Shown: positions 15,187 through 23,098 of the stretch, piece after piece
Layout of the letters: each line of letters opens with the position of its first letter
How positions within the stretch are numbered: the stretch's first letter is position 1
DNA from: Roseivivax halotolerans
GTDB taxonomy: Bacteria > Pseudomonadota > Alphaproteobacteria > Rhodobacterales > Rhodobacteraceae
DNA: 39,909 nucleotides
Direction of reading: 5' to 3'
Assembly (NCBI RefSeq): GCF_900115815.1
Contig: NZ_FOXV01000018.1
Coordinates: 1-39,909 of the forward strand
The notes under the pieces: model-generated
What the model was told of the DNA's origin: nothing
The model's database searches: none
What the model saw: only the letters and a program-made list of their open reading frames with translations
Position numbers and translations under genes: made by a program

Positions 15187-16515
15187 TCAAAGGAAGAAAG
15201 TTGCGGTCGCCGGGGCAAGGGCGACGATCACAAGGACGGCAAGCATCACAGCGATGAAGGGAAGAGTGGCACCGAAGATCTGCTCGACTGACACATCCGG
15301 GTCGTTCAGCGTGTTGTGCACCGTGAAAACGGAAATACCGAAGGGTGGCGTAAGCAGCCCGATCTCGACTGCGATCACGGTGACGATCCCGAAATGCATC
15401 AGGTCGATCCCCATGCCCTGAGCGATCGGCGCGGCAATCGGCACCATGATGAGCAGGATGGAAGTGCTATCCAAGATCATGCCCATCAGCAGGATGATCA
15501 GCGCATAGAAGAACAGAAAACCCAGCGGACCGAAGCCGGACTCCGTCACCAACCCGGCGATGGCATTGGGCAGGCCCGCGATGGCCAGCATGCGAGAATA
15601 GAACGACGCCGCGACCAGAAGCAGCAGGATCGAAACCGAGATCACGCCGGTCTGCTTCATCACTTGCCAGAGCTTGTGCCGATCCAGGCTGCGCCGCGAC
15701 AGCGCGACCAACAGCGCGCCGAAAGCTCCCACGCCGCCCGCCTCGGTAGGCGTGAAAAACCCTGTATACAGCCCGCCGAGCACGAGGATCACGAGGAGGA
15801 TGATCGGGATGAGCTTCGCAACCATCCGCCCCAGCGGCATCGGCTGGTGATCCCGTTCGAGCCGCCGCTTTCGCGTGCCCTCGGGGTCGTCCAGCACGAA
15901 GCCCGGAAACAGGATCGTGACGCTGATTAGCATGACCACGAAGCCTCCCGCCAGCATCAGCCCGGGGATGATGCCCGCAATGAACATGCCGCCAATCGAG
16001 ACCTCGGCCAGCACGCCGTAGATGATTAGCAACAGGCTTGGGGGGATTAGCATGCCCAGCACGGACGATCCCGCAACCGTTCCTGCAGAAAAAGCGGGGC
16101 GATAGCCGTGGCGCTTCATCTCGGGCACCGCGACCCGGGTGAAGACGGCCGCCGACGCGATTGAGACGCCCGTCACTGCAGCAAAGATCGTGTTGGCCGC
16201 AACCGTAGCGACCCCGAGGCCGCAGATCATGCGGCGCAATAGTTCCTCGGCCACCTCGAACGTGTCGCGGCCGACGTTCGAGACGCTGACAAGAAGGCCC
16301 ATGAGTACGAATAGCGGAATCGTGGCAAAGAGATAGTCGGCGATCCCGGAATAGGCCGTGAGCTCGAGCATCCGGAAAGCCAGGTCGATGTTGCCGCGGA
16401 TCAGCCAAATGCCGACGAAGGCCACGCCAAACAGGGCATAGGCGATCTGCATGCCCAGAAGGACAAGCGCGATCAGGACCCCGATTAGGACGAAACCGAC
16501 GGCGAGTGTGGTCAT
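15187..16515 (-). CDS. dctM: TRAP transporter large permease (DctM family), second system
   Basis: A 442-residue membrane protein with about 12 hydrophobic segments. DctM signatures include AAVFTRVAVPEMKRHGY, GSSVLGMLIPPSLLLIIYG and FFTPTEAGGVGAFGAL. The frame is open further upstream, to 16629, but the ATG at 16515 overlaps the dctQ stop as ATGA and begins directly before the first membrane helix (MTTLAVGFVLIGVL), so I take it as the start. Last gene of the minus-strand molybdenum hydroxylase/TRAP operon. It lies in the plus-to-minus convergent region, with no clear terminator after it. Confidence 0.94.
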   Translation of the reverse strand: MTTLAVGFVLIGVLIALVLLGMQIAYALFGVAFVGIWLIRGNIDLAFRMLELTAYSGIADYLFATIPLFVLMGLLVSVSNVGRDTFEVAEELLRRMICGLGVATVAANTIFAAVTGVSIASAAVFTRVAVPEMKRHGYRPAFSAGTVAGSSVLGMLIPPSLLLIIYGVLAEVSIGGMFIAGIIPGLMLAGGFVVMLISVTILFPGFVLDDPEGTRKRRLERDHQPMPLGRMVAKLIPIILLVILVLGGLYTGFFTPTEAGGVGAFGALLVALSRRSLDRHKLWQVMKQTGVISVSILLLLVAASFYSRMLAIAGLPNAIAGLVTESGFGPLGFLFFYALIILLMGMILDSTSILLIMVPIAAPIAQGMGIDLMHFGIVTVIAVEIGLLTPPFGISVFTVHNTLNDPDVSVEQIFGATLPFIAVMLAVLVIVALAPATATFFL

Positions 16516-17078
16516 GTCCGGCTCCGGATGTTGCGCATTTCCTGCGTGGCGCTGTAAAGCGCGGCGAGCACGGCCAGCGCCGCGCCCAGAACGGTGATGC
16601 CGCGGAACGGCCAGGTCGGAATGGTCCAAACGCCCTGCACGCCGAAGAATTCCGCAGAGGCCCAGCTTTCGGGCAGCTTAGGCCATGACGCCCAGAGGAT
16701 CAGGGCAAAGACAATAGCGCCGGCGATGCAGAATGCGGCCTCCAGCGCAGAAACGGCGGCAGGCGAAGCGCCTTGGAGCCGCCGCACGAGGAAATCGGCG
16801 CGGGTCAGGCGGCGCTGTAGTATCGCGGCCGGCACCTGAAGGAACACTATGGCGACGACCGTGCGCGCGGCGATCTCGGACACCCCGGTAATCGGCGCGT
16901 CGAGAAAGTTGCGGCCGATCACGTCCGCCACGATCAGCAACATCAGCGCACCGATCGCCGCCGTACCGATGGCGGACATGGCCGCCGCAGCACTGCACAA
17001 GATCGCGCCCAGTGGCGCGTCGGAAAAGGCGGGTACAAACCCGTCATCGTCGAAGGCGGCCGAATTGTCGTCGCTCAT
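16512..17078 (-). CDS. dctQ: TRAP transporter small permease (DctQ family), second system
   Basis: A 188-residue protein with four hydrophobic segments and the DctQ pattern: VADVIGRNFLDAPITGVSEI in the second part of the first helix pair, and RRLTRADFLVRRL before the third helix. It follows dctP after a 71-base gap that contains a strong hairpin and overlaps dctM by four bases. It partners DctM in the membrane complex that receives substrate from the DctP protein encoded at 17150-18202. Confidence 0.9.
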   Translation of the reverse strand: MSDDNSAAFDDDGFVPAFSDAPLGAILCSAAAAMSAIGTAAIGALMLLIVADVIGRNFLDAPITGVSEIAARTVVAIVFLQVPAAILQRRLTRADFLVRRLQGASPAAVSALEAAFCIAGAIVFALILWASWPKLPESWASAEFFGVQGVWTIPTWPFRGITVLGAALAVLAALYSATQEMRNIRSRT

Positions 17079-17104
17079 GCCCCGGTCCCATCGTCAGGAA
17101 AACG

Positions 17105-17127
17105 CCGCCCGGCTTGACGCCGGGCGG
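17105..17127 (-). terminator. Hairpin between dctP and dctQ (attenuator or mRNA stabiliser)
   Basis: A perfect 9-bp GC stem (CCGCCCGGC and GCCGGGCGG, five-base loop) is followed on the minus strand by CGTTTTCC. It can act as a partial terminator or protect the upstream dctP message, giving more binding protein than permease, a common arrangement in transporter operons. Confidence 0.7.
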
Positions 17128-17149
17128 ACGCGGTACGTTCAAGGATGGC

Positions 17150-18202
17150 TCAGAGACCTTCGTCCCAGGCGCGCAGCGGTGTCGCGCCGCGTTCGCGCAA
17201 CGCGTCGAAATACGCCTTCAACACCACTTCGCCGGCCTCGCCGGTCTGCTCGAGCCAGGGTTCTACGATGTTGGGCAGGTTGTTGACCCACTTTTCCTTC
17301 TCGGCGTCGGGAAGCTGGTGGATGGTCAGGCCGGCGGCCTGCATCTCGTCTAACGCGCGCGCAGCAAGGTCGGCCACGTAATCGCCATGCGCGATCGAGG
17401 TTGCCTGCGCCGCCTCGCGCATCGCCTGCTGCACCGGTTCGGGCAGCCCGTTGAAGACGTCCTCGTTCGCGGCGATGCCGCCGAAATACATCGAGCCGAT
17501 GCCCACGCGGGTCAGTTCCGGGGCGACCTCGTAGACGCGGGTCGGCAGGATGCCCGAGGCGAAGGACAGCGTGCCCTCGGTCACGCCGGTCTGGATGTTG
17601 GTGTAGTAGGTCGTCAGCGCGCCATCCACCGGCGTGGCGCCCGTTTCGCGCAGCCAGTTTGCCGAAGTGCCCGGCGCGTTGAGCTTGCGGTTTTGCAGGT
17701 CCTCCATCGAGGTGACCGGGAAGGTTGCGTAGATGTCGTAGCTGTCGGTGATCAGCGACGACAGGTGAACCATGCCGTTTTCGGACCAGCTATCCTTCAG
17801 CTCAGGTAGGTTCTCGGACAGGTCGTCGAAGATCTCGATGATCATGCGGTGATCTTCGGTGGCAAAGGGCGTAAAGTAGGTCACGTTCTGAAGCGGCATG
17901 TTCGCCCCTTCCCAGACCGTGCCGACCATGCCCACGTCTACGATGCCGTCCATAACCGCCTCGCGCGTGTCGGTGAACTTGTAGAGCGTGCCGGCGTAGC
18001 TCTCGACCCAATTCACCTCGTATTCGTTGCCGTTCTCGGCAAGGATGCGGTTCACCTCGGGCTGGAAAGTGTTCTTCATCGCATAGACCCAGATGTTCTG
18101 TTCCGGGTGCGACGATCCGATATTGACGGTGATCTGTTCTTGGGCGCTGACCGCGCCCCCGACCAGAACGGCCGCCGTCGTCGTGATGACAGTCAGTTTC
18201 AT
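17150..18202 (-). CDS. dctP: TRAP substrate-binding protein (DctP family), lacks usual ligand Arg
   Basis: A 350-residue periplasmic binding protein with a Sec signal peptide (MKLTVITTTAAVLVGG, cleavage after AVSA). The DctP fold is supported by VMDGIVDVGMVGT, LYKFTDTREAV and the region around TTYYTNIQTGVTEG. In most DctP proteins the segment following the hinge reads roughly K-I-R-x-x-G, and its Arg binds the ligand carboxylate. Here it is RKLNAPG, with Asn175 at that position. This suggests a ligand without a simple carboxylate, or one bound differently. Co-transcription with a molybdenum hydroxylase suggests that the ligand is the hydroxylase substrate, for example a heterocycle or aromatic aldehyde; this is inference. 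Confidence 0.9.
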   Translation of the reverse strand: MKLTVITTTAAVLVGGAVSAQEQITVNIGSSHPEQNIWVYAMKNTFQPEVNRILAENGNEYEVNWVESYAGTLYKFTDTREAVMDGIVDVGMVGTVWEGANMPLQNVTYFTPFATEDHRMIIEIFDDLSENLPELKDSWSENGMVHLSSLITDSYDIYATFPVTSMEDLQNRKLNAPGTSANWLRETGATPVDGALTTYYTNIQTGVTEGTLSFASGILPTRVYEVAPELTRVGIGSMYFGGIAANEDVFNGLPEPVQQAMREAAQATSIAHGDYVADLAARALDEMQAAGLTIHQLPDAEKEKWVNNLPNIVEPWLEQTGEAGEVVLKAYFDALRERGATPLRAWDEGL

Positions 18203-18223
18203 GGGGTCTCCTCCCTGGTGTCG

Positions 18224-18243
18224 CGGCGCCTCCTCCAGCGCCG
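18224..18243 (-). promoter_or_regulatory. Small hairpin between hydroxylase large subunit and dctP
   Basis: CGGCGC and GCGCCG form a 6-bp stem around an 8-base purine-rich loop (TGGAGGAG on the minus strand). It sits in the 48-base gap after the large subunit gene and just before the dctP ribosome binding site. No U tract follows, so processing or stabilisation is more likely than termination. Confidence 0.35.
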
Positions 18244-18250
18244 TCTTGGT

Positions 18251-20632
18251 TCAGTCCTCGATCTTTCCCAGCGCCCGCAGGATGCGTTCGGGGGTAAAGG
18301 GCATTTCGGTGACCTGCGCGCCCAGAGGGCGCAGCGCGTCGTTGATCGCGTTCATGACGGCCGCGGGCGCCCCGGCGGTTCCCGCCTCGCCCGCGCCCTT
18401 GGCGCCCAGCTCGCTTTCACCGGTGGGCGTCTCGACGTGACCGATCTGCATGTCCGGCATCTCGGCCGCCATCGGCACGAGGTAGTCGGCCATCGACCCA
18501 TTCAGCAGCTGGCCATACGCGTCGTAGTGGATTTCCTCGTAGAGCGCACCGCCAAGGCCCTGCACGATACCCCCACGGATCTGTTCGTCGACCAGTTGCG
18601 GGTTGATCACCCGGCCACAATCCTCGACGCACCAATGGTTCAGCAGGGTGACGACGCCGGTGTCGGTATCGACCTCGAGATAGCTGGCCTGCACGCCGTT
18701 GGTGAAGGCGAACGGATACTCCATCGTGATGAAGTGCCGGGTCTGCACGAGCTCGCGCGGCAGGTCCTTGGGCAGCGTGTCGCCGCGGAAATAGACGATG
18801 CGGCCCAACTCCTCGAGCGGCATGCGCTCTTCGCCGCTGTCCCCGTCGACGACCTGGCCGCTGCGGATGTCGAGCGTGCTCGCGTCGGCCTGAAGCATCG
18901 CACCCGCCACCTCAAGAATTGAGTCGCGCAGCGCACGCGCCGCCTGCAACGCGGCCTCGCCGCCGATGCCCGCCCCGCGCGACGCCCAAGTGCCGCCGCC
19001 ATAGGGTGTGACCTGCGTGTCGCCGGTGACGATCCTCACCTGCGACGGGTTCACCCCCACGCCCTCGGCCACGATCTGGGACAGCATCGCCTCGGTCCCC
19101 TGCCCCTGCTCGGTCACGCCCGACAGCGCCACGACCGATCCGTCCGGGTCCATCCGCACGGTGCACCCGTCCTGGGCCGAGATCCGCGCGCCACCGATGC
19201 CGTACATGAAGGGCGAGGGGTTGGTGAGCTCGATGAAGCTCGCGATGCCTATACCGCGATACTTGCCGCGCTTGCGCGCGTCTTCTTGGTCGGCGCGCAG
19301 GGCGTCGTAGTCCATCATCCCGATCAGCTTGTCCATCGAGGCGTGATGCGACAATCCCTCGAACCGCATCTTGGCGGGCGAGGTCACGGGATAGGCGTCG
19401 TCGGCATACATGTTGCGGCGCCGGATCTCGACCGGGTCCATGCCGAGCTCGGCCGCGGCCATGTCAACCAGCCCCTCGGTGATCGCCACAGCGATGGGGT
19501 GACCGACGGCCCGGTATTGGCAGGTCGGCGTCTTGTTCTGGAAAACGACCGTCGTCTGTGCGCGGTAATTAGCGAAATCATATGGCCCGCCGCACAGGTT
19601 CACCACCTGATTGCCCTCGATCGCCGAGGTGCGCGGGTAGACCGAATAGGGGCCGATCCCCGTCCAGTCATCGACGTCGATCGCAAGGATCTTGCCGTCC
19701 TTGTCTACCGCGATCTTCGCCTCGATCTCGTGGTCGCGGGCATGGATGTCGGTGCTGTAGCTTTCCAGCCGGTCGGCGATGAACTTGATCGGCCGGCCCA
19801 TCATCTTGGCGATGGCTGCCGTCGCCACCTCGTCGGGGTAGACGTGTACCTTGATCCCGTACGATCCGCCCACGTCGCCACAGATCACGCGGACCCGGCT
19901 TTCGGGAATGTCGAGGTGCTTGGCGAACACCGTCTGCATCATGTGCGGCGCCTGCGTGGCGTGATAGGCCGTCATCTGGCCCTCGGCAGGGTTCCAGTCC
20001 ACCAGGATCGAGCGCGGCTCGAGCGTGACGCCGGTATGCCGCGCGGTGCGGAACCGGGCCGAGACGACCTTGTGCGCCTGCGCCATGGCGCCTTCCACGT
20101 CGCCCTCTTCGTGCAGGCGCCGGAAGGCAAGATTGTCGCCCAGCTCCGGATGGATGACCGGGGTGTCCTTGTCGAGCGCGGTCATCGTGTCAGTGACGGC
20201 GGGCAGGTCCTCGTAGTCGACCATGACAAGCGAGGCCGCCTCTTCGGCCGCCGCGCGCGTCGTGGCAACGACGGCGACGACAGGCTCGCCTACCCAGCAG
20301 GCCCGATCGACCGCCAGCGGATGTTCCGGTGGGGATTTCAGCCCCTTGAGATGCGCGAGCACGGCGACCCAGGGCGTGCAGACCTCGGCCAGGTCCTTGC
20401 CGGTGAAAACACGCAGCACGCCCTTGACCGCCTTCGCCTCGTCCAGGTCGATCTCGCCGATCTTCGCATGTGCCACGGGCGAACGGGCGAACGCCACGTG
20501 CAGCATGCGCGGCAGCGCGATGTCGTCGACATAGCGTCCTCGGCCCTGCACGAGCTTGGTCGCGTTCGGGCGCGGAACGGTCTTGCCGATATAAGAATTC
20601 GGCCGGTCGGGATCGTTGAACTGGATGGTCAT
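18251..20632 (-). CDS. Molybdenum hydroxylase large (Mo-cofactor) subunit, xanthine dehydrogenase family
   Basis: A 793-residue catalytic subunit binding molybdopterin cytosine dinucleotide, related to CO dehydrogenase CoxL and other xanthine-oxidase-family hydroxylases. Seen: GRGRYVDDI at the N-terminus, the cofactor motif GDVGGSYGIK (252-261), the active-site loop CQYRAVGHP (371-379) and the C-terminal GAGEAG with the catalytic Glu (about 749). CO dehydrogenase has AYRCSFR in this loop with the copper-binding Cys; that Cys is absent, so this is not a form I CO dehydrogenase. It also differs from the common AYRGAGRP loop. The enzyme should hydroxylate a carbon next to nitrogen or oxidise an aldehyde with water as oxygen source. 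ATGA overlap with the 2Fe-2S gene; no signal peptide, so cytoplasmic. Cofactor maturation genes are not nearby. Confidence 0.92.
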   Translation of the reverse strand: MTIQFNDPDRPNSYIGKTVPRPNATKLVQGRGRYVDDIALPRMLHVAFARSPVAHAKIGEIDLDEAKAVKGVLRVFTGKDLAEVCTPWVAVLAHLKGLKSPPEHPLAVDRACWVGEPVVAVVATTRAAAEEAASLVMVDYEDLPAVTDTMTALDKDTPVIHPELGDNLAFRRLHEEGDVEGAMAQAHKVVSARFRTARHTGVTLEPRSILVDWNPAEGQMTAYHATQAPHMMQTVFAKHLDIPESRVRVICGDVGGSYGIKVHVYPDEVATAAIAKMMGRPIKFIADRLESYSTDIHARDHEIEAKIAVDKDGKILAIDVDDWTGIGPYSVYPRTSAIEGNQVVNLCGGPYDFANYRAQTTVVFQNKTPTCQYRAVGHPIAVAITEGLVDMAAAELGMDPVEIRRRNMYADDAYPVTSPAKMRFEGLSHHASMDKLIGMMDYDALRADQEDARKRGKYRGIGIASFIELTNPSPFMYGIGGARISAQDGCTVRMDPDGSVVALSGVTEQGQGTEAMLSQIVAEGVGVNPSQVRIVTGDTQVTPYGGGTWASRGAGIGGEAALQAARALRDSILEVAGAMLQADASTLDIRSGQVVDGDSGEERMPLEELGRIVYFRGDTLPKDLPRELVQTRHFITMEYPFAFTNGVQASYLEVDTDTGVVTLLNHWCVEDCGRVINPQLVDEQIRGGIVQGLGGALYEEIHYDAYGQLLNGSMADYLVPMAAEMPDMQIGHVETPTGESELGAKGAGEAGTAGAPAAVMNAINDALRPLGAQVTEMPFTPERILRALGKIED

Positions 20633-21129
20633 GCGTCCCCCTTCCCGGCGCGCGCCTTCGCCACGCTTTCAACCGCGTCCACGATGGCCTCGTAGCCGGT
20701 GCACCGGCAGTAGTTACCCGACAGGTGCTCGCGGATCTCAGCCCGGCTCGGCGTGCCTCCGGCGGACAGCAATTCTTCTGCGGCGACCAGCATTCCGGGC
20801 GTGCAGAATCCGCATTGCAGCGCGTTACGCGCGACAAAGGCATCCTGAAGGTCGGTGATCGCGGCCGTGTCGGTCAGGCCCTCAACTGTCCAAACCTCGG
20901 CACCGTCGGCCTGCGCCGCCAGCATCAGGCAGCCGCGCACGGACACCCCATCCACGCGGATCGTGCAGGCGCCGCAGACGCCATGTTCGCACGATGCATG
21001 CGCGCCGGTCAGGCCCAGGTCGAGCCGCAGAAAGTCGATCATGTGCTGGCCGGCGGGCACGCGGGCCTCGACAGGCTCACCGTTGACGGTCAGCGCCACG
21101 TCCACCTTGTCGCGAAACATCTCAGTCAT
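20629..21129 (-). CDS. Molybdenum hydroxylase small subunit, 2Fe-2S ferredoxin type
   Basis: A 166-residue electron-transfer subunit with two 2Fe-2S clusters. The N-terminal plant-ferredoxin-like domain has CEHGVCGACTIRVDG plus a later Cys in RGCLMLA. The C-terminal helical domain has CGFCTPGM and YCRCTGY. This is the complete eight-cysteine set of the CoxS/xanthine dehydrogenase family. It carries electrons from the Mo centre to FAD. It overlaps both neighbours by ATGA, giving coupled translation and one-to-one stoichiometry. Confidence 0.95.
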   Translation of the reverse strand: MTEMFRDKVDVALTVNGEPVEARVPAGQHMIDFLRLDLGLTGAHASCEHGVCGACTIRVDGVSVRGCLMLAAQADGAEVWTVEGLTDTAAITDLQDAFVARNALQCGFCTPGMLVAAEELLSAGGTPSRAEIREHLSGNYCRCTGYEAIVDAVESVAKARAGKGDA

Positions 21130-21959
21130 GTCCTGTCTCCTTCCAGCCGGGCCACCGCACGGCGTAGCAGCACGCCTGCGAGGTGACGGCGATAGGCCGC
21201 ACTGGCCTGCGTGTCGGACGGCGGATCGATCTCAGAGGTCAGCGCCGCGACCGCCCCGTCCACGTCGCCCGCATCAAGCGCGGTCATGGCACCGGTTGCG
21301 AGGATCGGCTTCGGCCCGACCGAGAACAGCGCGACACGATGGCCCTTCGCACGCCTGACGAGGCACAGGCCCGCCAGCGCGTAATCGCCCGACCGGCGCG
21401 CAACCTCTTCGATAAGCTGCACCTCGCCAGTCTCTGCCGCGGGAACCGACAGCGCAGTCAGGATCTCGTCCTCTTCCAGTGCCGTTGTGAACACATCCTC
21501 GAAGAAATCCTCGGCCGGAATGCTGCGGTCGCCTTCGGGCCCTTCGACGTGGATCTCGGCCCCCAACGCCAGCGCGCAGGCAGGAAACTCGGCCGCCGGG
21601 TCGGCGTGGGCGAGCGCCCCGCCGATTGTGCCGCGATTGCGGATCGCGGCATGCGCGATATGCGCCACCGCGGCCGCAAGCAGCGGCACACGCGCTCGCA
21701 CGATCGGATCGGCACCTACCTGCGCGTGGCGGGTAAGTGCGCCAATGCGCACCGTGTCCCCTTCTTGCGAAACGCCGGAAAGCTCGTTCAGGCGCGAAAT
21801 ATCGACAAGCAGATCGCCCGCAGACAGGCGCATGTTCATCGCCGCTACAAGGCTCTGACCGCCTGCGAGCACGCGTCCCTCCCCCTCTGATGCAACCAGC
21901 ATTTCGATCGCATGGCGCAGGTTTTCAGCCCGGGCGTACCCAGCCGCCGATGCCTTCAT
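21126..21959 (-). CDS. Molybdenum hydroxylase medium subunit, FAD-binding (CoxM type)
   Basis: A 277-residue flavoprotein subunit. FAD-binding motifs are AGGQSLVAAMNMR (about residues 37-49) and TIGGALAHADPAAE (about 115-128), followed by the C-terminal CO-dehydrogenase-flavoprotein domain. It passes electrons from the iron-sulphur subunit to an acceptor such as quinone or NAD. First gene of the operon M-S-L-dctP-dctQ-dctM, with GGGAGG five bases before the ATG, and divergent from a TetR regulator 125 bases away. Confidence 0.94.
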   Translation of the reverse strand: MKASAAGYARAENLRHAIEMLVASEGEGRVLAGGQSLVAAMNMRLSAGDLLVDISRLNELSGVSQEGDTVRIGALTRHAQVGADPIVRARVPLLAAAVAHIAHAAIRNRGTIGGALAHADPAAEFPACALALGAEIHVEGPEGDRSIPAEDFFEDVFTTALEEDEILTALSVPAAETGEVQLIEEVARRSGDYALAGLCLVRRAKGHRVALFSVGPKPILATGAMTALDAGDVDGAVAALTSEIDPPSDTQASAAYRRHLAGVLLRRAVARLEGDRT

Positions 21960-22001
21960 GGCGTCCTCCCTTCCTCAATCGATCCGCGCCTTATTAAGCG
22001 C

Positions 22002-22028
22002 TTGATCAATTCTGTTGATCAATTGATC
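22002..22028. promoter_or_regulatory. Paired TTGATCAA palindromes, candidate TetR operator
   Basis: TTGATCAA occurs at 22002-22009 and again at 22015-22022. The second merges into the 12-bp palindrome GATCAATTGATC (22017-22028). A further near-palindrome (GCGCCTTATTAAGCGC) lies at 21986-22001. All lie in the gap between the FAD subunit gene and the divergent TetR gene, the expected place for a shared operator. Dam-type GATC sites repeat within it. Confidence 0.6.
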
Positions 22029-22084
22029 TTTTAATCCGAGTCGGTGCAAGACATTTTTCCTGACCAAGATTACAAGGGCGCTTC

Positions 22085-22729
22085 ATGGACCAACCCGCCG
22101 ACAGCAACGCCAGCGACAGCGAAGATGGCGCGATCCGCCGCCGCCTGCCGCCGGCGGAACGGCGCCAACAGATCGTGGACGTGGCGGTACGCTTCTTCGC
22201 CGAGGTCGGGCTGGACGGAAAGACACGGGAACTCGCAAAGCGTCTCGGCGTCACACAATCCCTGCTGTTCAATTACTTCGCGACCAAGGACGACCTGATC
22301 GAGGCGGTCTATGAAAAGGTCTATATCGGCCGCCTGTCCCCCGACTGGCCCGAGCGGCTGAGCGATCGCGACGTGCCGCTACGCGATCGGCTCATCGCCT
22401 TCTACAGCGAATACAGCGCGCTCATCTTCGAGCGCGAGTGGATGCGCATCTTCATGTTCTCGGGTCTGGCGGGCGCTTCGCTTAACCACCGGTATCTCAA
22501 GCATCTGGGCGACGTGATCCTGCGCCCGATCCTGGCGGAAACCGACGCGCTGGCGCGTGGCGACACGCGCCCGACGATGGAAGACGTGTGGAACCTGCAC
22601 GGCGGCATAGTCTACATCGGCATCCGCCAGCATATCTACCGGATGCCTGCGCCCGAGCATCCAGAGGACGAGATCGCGCGGGCAATCGCCAAATATCTCC
22701 AATTCTTCGAAATCGAGCTCGAGAACTAA
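22085..22729 (+). CDS. TetR/AcrR family transcriptional regulator
   Basis: A 214-residue regulator. The helix-turn-helix (about residues 35-75) reads FFAEVGLDGKTRELAKRLGV followed by TQSLLFNYFATKDDLIEAVY; the remainder is a helical ligand-binding domain. It is divergent from the molybdenum hydroxylase/TRAP operon, with palindromes between them, so it probably represses that operon and itself until a substrate or product binds. A charged, low-complexity leader (about 25 residues rich in Asp, Ser and Arg) precedes the domain. Downstream lies decayed mobile DNA. Confidence 0.92.
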   Translation: MDQPADSNASDSEDGAIRRRLPPAERRQQIVDVAVRFFAEVGLDGKTRELAKRLGVTQSLLFNYFATKDDLIEAVYEKVYIGRLSPDWPERLSDRDVPLRDRLIAFYSEYSALIFEREWMRIFMFSGLAGASLNHRYLKHLGDVILRPILAETDALARGDTRPTMEDVWNLHGGIVYIGIRQHIYRMPAPEHPEDEIARAIAKYLQFFEIELEN

Positions 22730-22777
22730 GCGAAGACAGTTCCCGGGGGGGCGTCTACAGCATCAAAGCCCAGACGA

Positions 22778-22945
22778 TTCGGAGAAGCTGTTTCAGCATA
22801 GAGCAGATCATTGGCATCCTGAACGAACACCAAGCCGGGGTATCTGAGAATACAACCGCAGAGAATGTCTGCATTGCGGACCGCAGACGCAACATTCGAA
22901 AGGTGAGTTGGATGCCGGCTCTGGGCCGTAGTCTCGACATGACGT
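22778..22945 (+). pseudogene. Decayed IS3-family orfA remnant
   Basis: FSIEQIIGILNEHQAG matches the start of OrfA in a common IS3-family subgroup (family form RFSEEQIIGILKEHEAG). Beyond it the helix-turn-helix can be followed only by changing frame, with partial matches such as H-C-G-P-Q-T near 22870-22900. No orfB or clear terminal repeat remains, although GACAGTTCCC and GCGTCTACA at 22735-22757 could derive from an end. Confidence 0.5.
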
Positions 22946-23098
22946 TCATCGCTGCGTCTGCGAACTGGCCACCTCAAGCGACAGTCAATTCGGGCTCCGA
23001 GCAGCCATTCGTGCAGCGCTCCCGTGGTAGCGTGGTAGGATCGCCCTGCCGACATGATGTCGGAGTTGCGGAGGATGGGGCGGACCGGAGGATCCACC

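Noticed and set aside
18251-20632. Aerobic CO dehydrogenase large subunit (CoxL)
   Set aside because: Overall architecture matches, but the active-site loop CQYRAVGHP lacks the AYRCSFR motif and its copper-binding cysteine, and no coxD/E/F-like maturation genes accompany it.
19286-20695. 469-codon plus-strand frame antisense to the molybdenum subunit
   Set aside because: Shadow of a well-supported gene; translation has no recognisable family.
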